A DNA stretch of 20,552 bases from Clostridiales bacterium UBA7573 (GTDB lineage: Bacteria > Bacillota > Clostridia > Oscillospirales > CAG-272), in NCBI GenBank assembly GCA_002477905.1, contig DLLB01000065.1:1-20552 (forward strand), in the 5' to 3' direction. The notes below the pieces were generated by a model, which was given only the letters and a program-made list of their open reading frames with translations, did not search any database and was not told where the DNA came from. Both the position numbers and the translations under genes were made by a program. The first letter of the stretch is position 1, and each line of letters begins with the position of its first letter. This document shows, piece by piece, positions 19,096 through 20,552 of the stretch.

Positions 19096-20552
19096 TCATC
19101 CTCCTGTTTCCGTTTTTTCCAGTATTGCAAGGCGGTTTTCCACCTCCCGCAAATGTGCTTTCAGTTTCTGAATTTGCCATGTGTTCAACGACACAAATTC
19201 TTCGTAGCGAAGCCCGCACCGCTCTTTGTCTGTCCCTGCGCCATCCACGCAGAACGCCGCAAAATCGCTTGTCGGGACATTTGCCGCTTGCATGGCTTCT
19301 TCCACTTCCTGCGCCACAAATCCGCTGTGAAGTCTGCCGGAAGCGCCGTCGTTATACCGATACAATCTTGCCCGCAAACCGTCAAACAACGTGTCGTATT
19401 TCTCGTCAATGTCTGCAATGCTGTTCTTTGCATTCCGGTCGGAACTGTTTATCACTGACCCATTGCAATACCACGTCCCGTATAGTTGATTTGAACCGCT
19501 TGAAGAACCGATACCGATTGTGTAGTTCCACGAATACACCATATACCGCCCTGCGTCATAATCCATGTAATGCGAAACGGCAAGGTTGGTTTTGGTGTAC
19601 ATCTGCAAAAACGCATATCCTCCGCCTGCTGGCAGTTGCACGGTGTAATTATGGCGAATAAAGAACCCTTGTGAAGAATTCGATTGAAGAAATGTTGCGC
19701 TTCCGGTAAATGTTGAACTTCCCGTTACCGTAACACTGGTCGCGTCCAGCTTGATATAGTCCGATCCGCTCCTGTCGGCTGTAATTCCGATATAATGCCC
19801 TGTAATGGAACAAAGTTCACCTGTTGCGGAAATCCCGCATGTTCCGTATGCGGTCGTTCCCGAAAGGGTGTATTTATATGTACAGGTCAGCGCCGCTGAC
19901 ATAAGCCCGGAAGAATCCGACACTGAGCAGGACGCTCTCATCATGCTACTGTTTTTGTCAACGATCCGCATATTATACTGCGCCAATGATGTATTGCCCG
20001 AACCGACAAAATTTATAGAACCCTCCGCCTGCATGGATTTGTCGTTGTTGCAAATCGTGTCTGCCGTCAATGTCCCTTTGATCGTGCAGGTTTCATCAAT
20101 TGTGCAGTTGCTGAAACTTCCGCTGTTTGCCGTGATCGTTCCTTCGATCTTTGCCGCCGAAGCGTACAAAGAACCATCATCCAGTACAACAAATTTCCCG
20201 TTTATCCGGTCGCCGTTCCCGGCATAAAAGCGGACGGGTGATGTGCCTGTTGTGACAAGCGAATTTTTGGTGTGCTCATTGCTTGCATTGATTCCGACAG
20301 AACCTTTGTATATTTCCGTGCTTGAGATTATCCAGCCACCGATCGTTCCGCTCGTGGAGGTAATGCGCCCCGTGATGTTCAATCCGCTTGAAGTTACTTT
20401 CATAACCTCGGTATTGTTGGATGTCAGAACAAAACCGGATGTGGTCAGCGACCACGCGAACGACGAAGCCGCGCCGCCTGTCGTACTGACTTTCGCGGCA
20501 ATTTCCGTTGCGTTTGCTGTAATGCGGGATGACAGCGCACCCTCTGCGTCGG
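19096..20552 (-). CDS. Phage tail protein with C-terminal Peptidase_S74 chaperone (5' end outside the window)
   Basis: The frame is open from the window edge to the stop at 19096, at least 484 residues; an ATG at 20401-20403 is internal, since the reading frame continues upstream (FAWSLTTSGFVLTSNNTEV) with the Ser/Thr-rich style of tail endopeptidase/tail-spike proteins. Repeated ITGRITSTSGTIGG-like and strand-rich segments suggest a beta-helical shaft. The end is an intramolecular chaperone of the S74 type: SSDRNAKNSI (the Ser-Asp self-cleavage motif), then DTLFDGLRARLYRY and HSGFVAQEVEEAM, and a coiled coil (LRYEEFVSLNTWQIQKLKAHLREVE). These domains help trimerise fibres and then cut themselves off. 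Confidence 0.88.
   Translation of the reverse strand, partial: DAEGALSSRITANATEIAAKVSTTGGAASSFAWSLTTSGFVLTSNNTEVMKVTSSGLNITGRITSTSGTIGGWIISSTEIYKGSVGINASNEHTKNSLVTTGTSPVRFYAGNGDRINGKFVVLDDGSLYASAAKIEGTITANSGSFSNCTIDETCTIKGTLTADTICNNDKSMQAEGSINFVGSGNTSLAQYNMRIVDKNSSMMRASCSVSDSSGLMSAALTCTYKYTLSGTTAYGTCGISATGELCSITGHYIGITADRSGSDYIKLDATSVTVTGSSTFTGSATFLQSNSSQGFFIRHNYTVQLPAGGGYAFLQMYTKTNLAVSHYMDYDAGRYMVYSWNYTIGIGSSSGSNQLYGTWYCNGSVINSSDRNAKNSIADIDEKYDTLFDGLRARLYRYNDGASGRLHSGFVAQEVEEAMQAANVPTSDFAAFCVDGAGTDKERCGLRYEEFVSLNTWQIQKLKAHLREVENRLAILEKTETGG

Larger units (their letters stand above)
10950..20552. mobile_element. Prophage (left end and late/tail region; continues beyond the window)
   Basis: From the region after the apt terminator to the window end, the genes are phage-type: S74 tail protein, BppU-like receptor-binding protein with a DGR, tail-fibre chaperone, holin, XRE repressor, ribbon-helix-helix protein and a transposase. 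The left boundary is approximate; it lies somewhere between 10918 and the transposase stop at 10994. The other end, with structural and packaging genes, is outside. No tyrosine or serine integrase is visible; the IS30-family transposase occupies that place. An alternative is a defective prophage with a resident insertion sequence at its edge. Confidence 0.85.

Noticed and set aside
1..20552. CRISPR array
   Set aside because: No regularly spaced direct repeats with unique spacers; the only tandem repeats are the contiguous 63-bp coding units in the tail gene.

Overview
The window reads as a chromosome segment of an anaerobic Clostridia-type Firmicute (probably an uncultivated gut Oscillospirales relative; inference) joined to the right-hand part of a prophage. 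Grounds: strong AGGAGG ribosome sites, sigma-A promoters with 17-bp spacers and TGn extended -10 elements, and a gene set (archaeal-type ProS, family-4 uracil-DNA glycosylase, MecA, FliB-type lysine methylase, CPBP protease) usual in that class.

Host part (1-10920). The 3' end of a tRNA and its terminator are followed by minus-strand units: radC; proS; a flavodoxin-like gene; mecA-udg; and an operon of CPBP protease, tadA and nnrD. Two plus-strand genes follow, a G5/M23 lipoprotein peptidase and a YfcE-like phosphoesterase. A FliB-like methylase (minus) and an adenine-phosphoribosyltransferase-like gene (plus) come last, diverging from back-to-back promoters. Most units have a readable promoter and several have a terminator.

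Prophage part (about 10950-20552, continuing past the window). Reading leftwards along the minus strand: the C-terminal half of a tail protein with a Peptidase_S74 chaperone, a 78-aa protein, a 751-aa BppU-like tail fibre/receptor-binding protein, a diversity-generating retroelement (DGR), a tail-fibre chaperone, a small membrane protein and a holin. A control region follows: a plus-strand membrane-anchored HIRAN protein diverges from an XRE repressor, then comes a small-gene operon (50 aa, 55 aa, ribbon-helix-helix) and finally an IS30-family transposase at the host junction, where a phage integrase would normally sit.

The main result is the DGR. The last 115 bp of the tail gene (variable repeat, VR) are duplicated as a 118-bp template repeat (TR) 61 bp downstream, next to a reverse transcriptase with the DGR-type IGFYTSQ and YVDD motifs. 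TR and VR differ at 13 aligned positions, all of them template adenines, plus one AAC codon present only in TR; the 93 non-adenine positions are identical. The TR is directly bordered on both sides by sequences that can pair with the TR-RT spacer in an interleaved (pseudoknot) order, and a GC-rich hairpin follows the VR. The retroelement probably diversifies the tip of the phage receptor-binding protein. No Avd accessory gene is visible.
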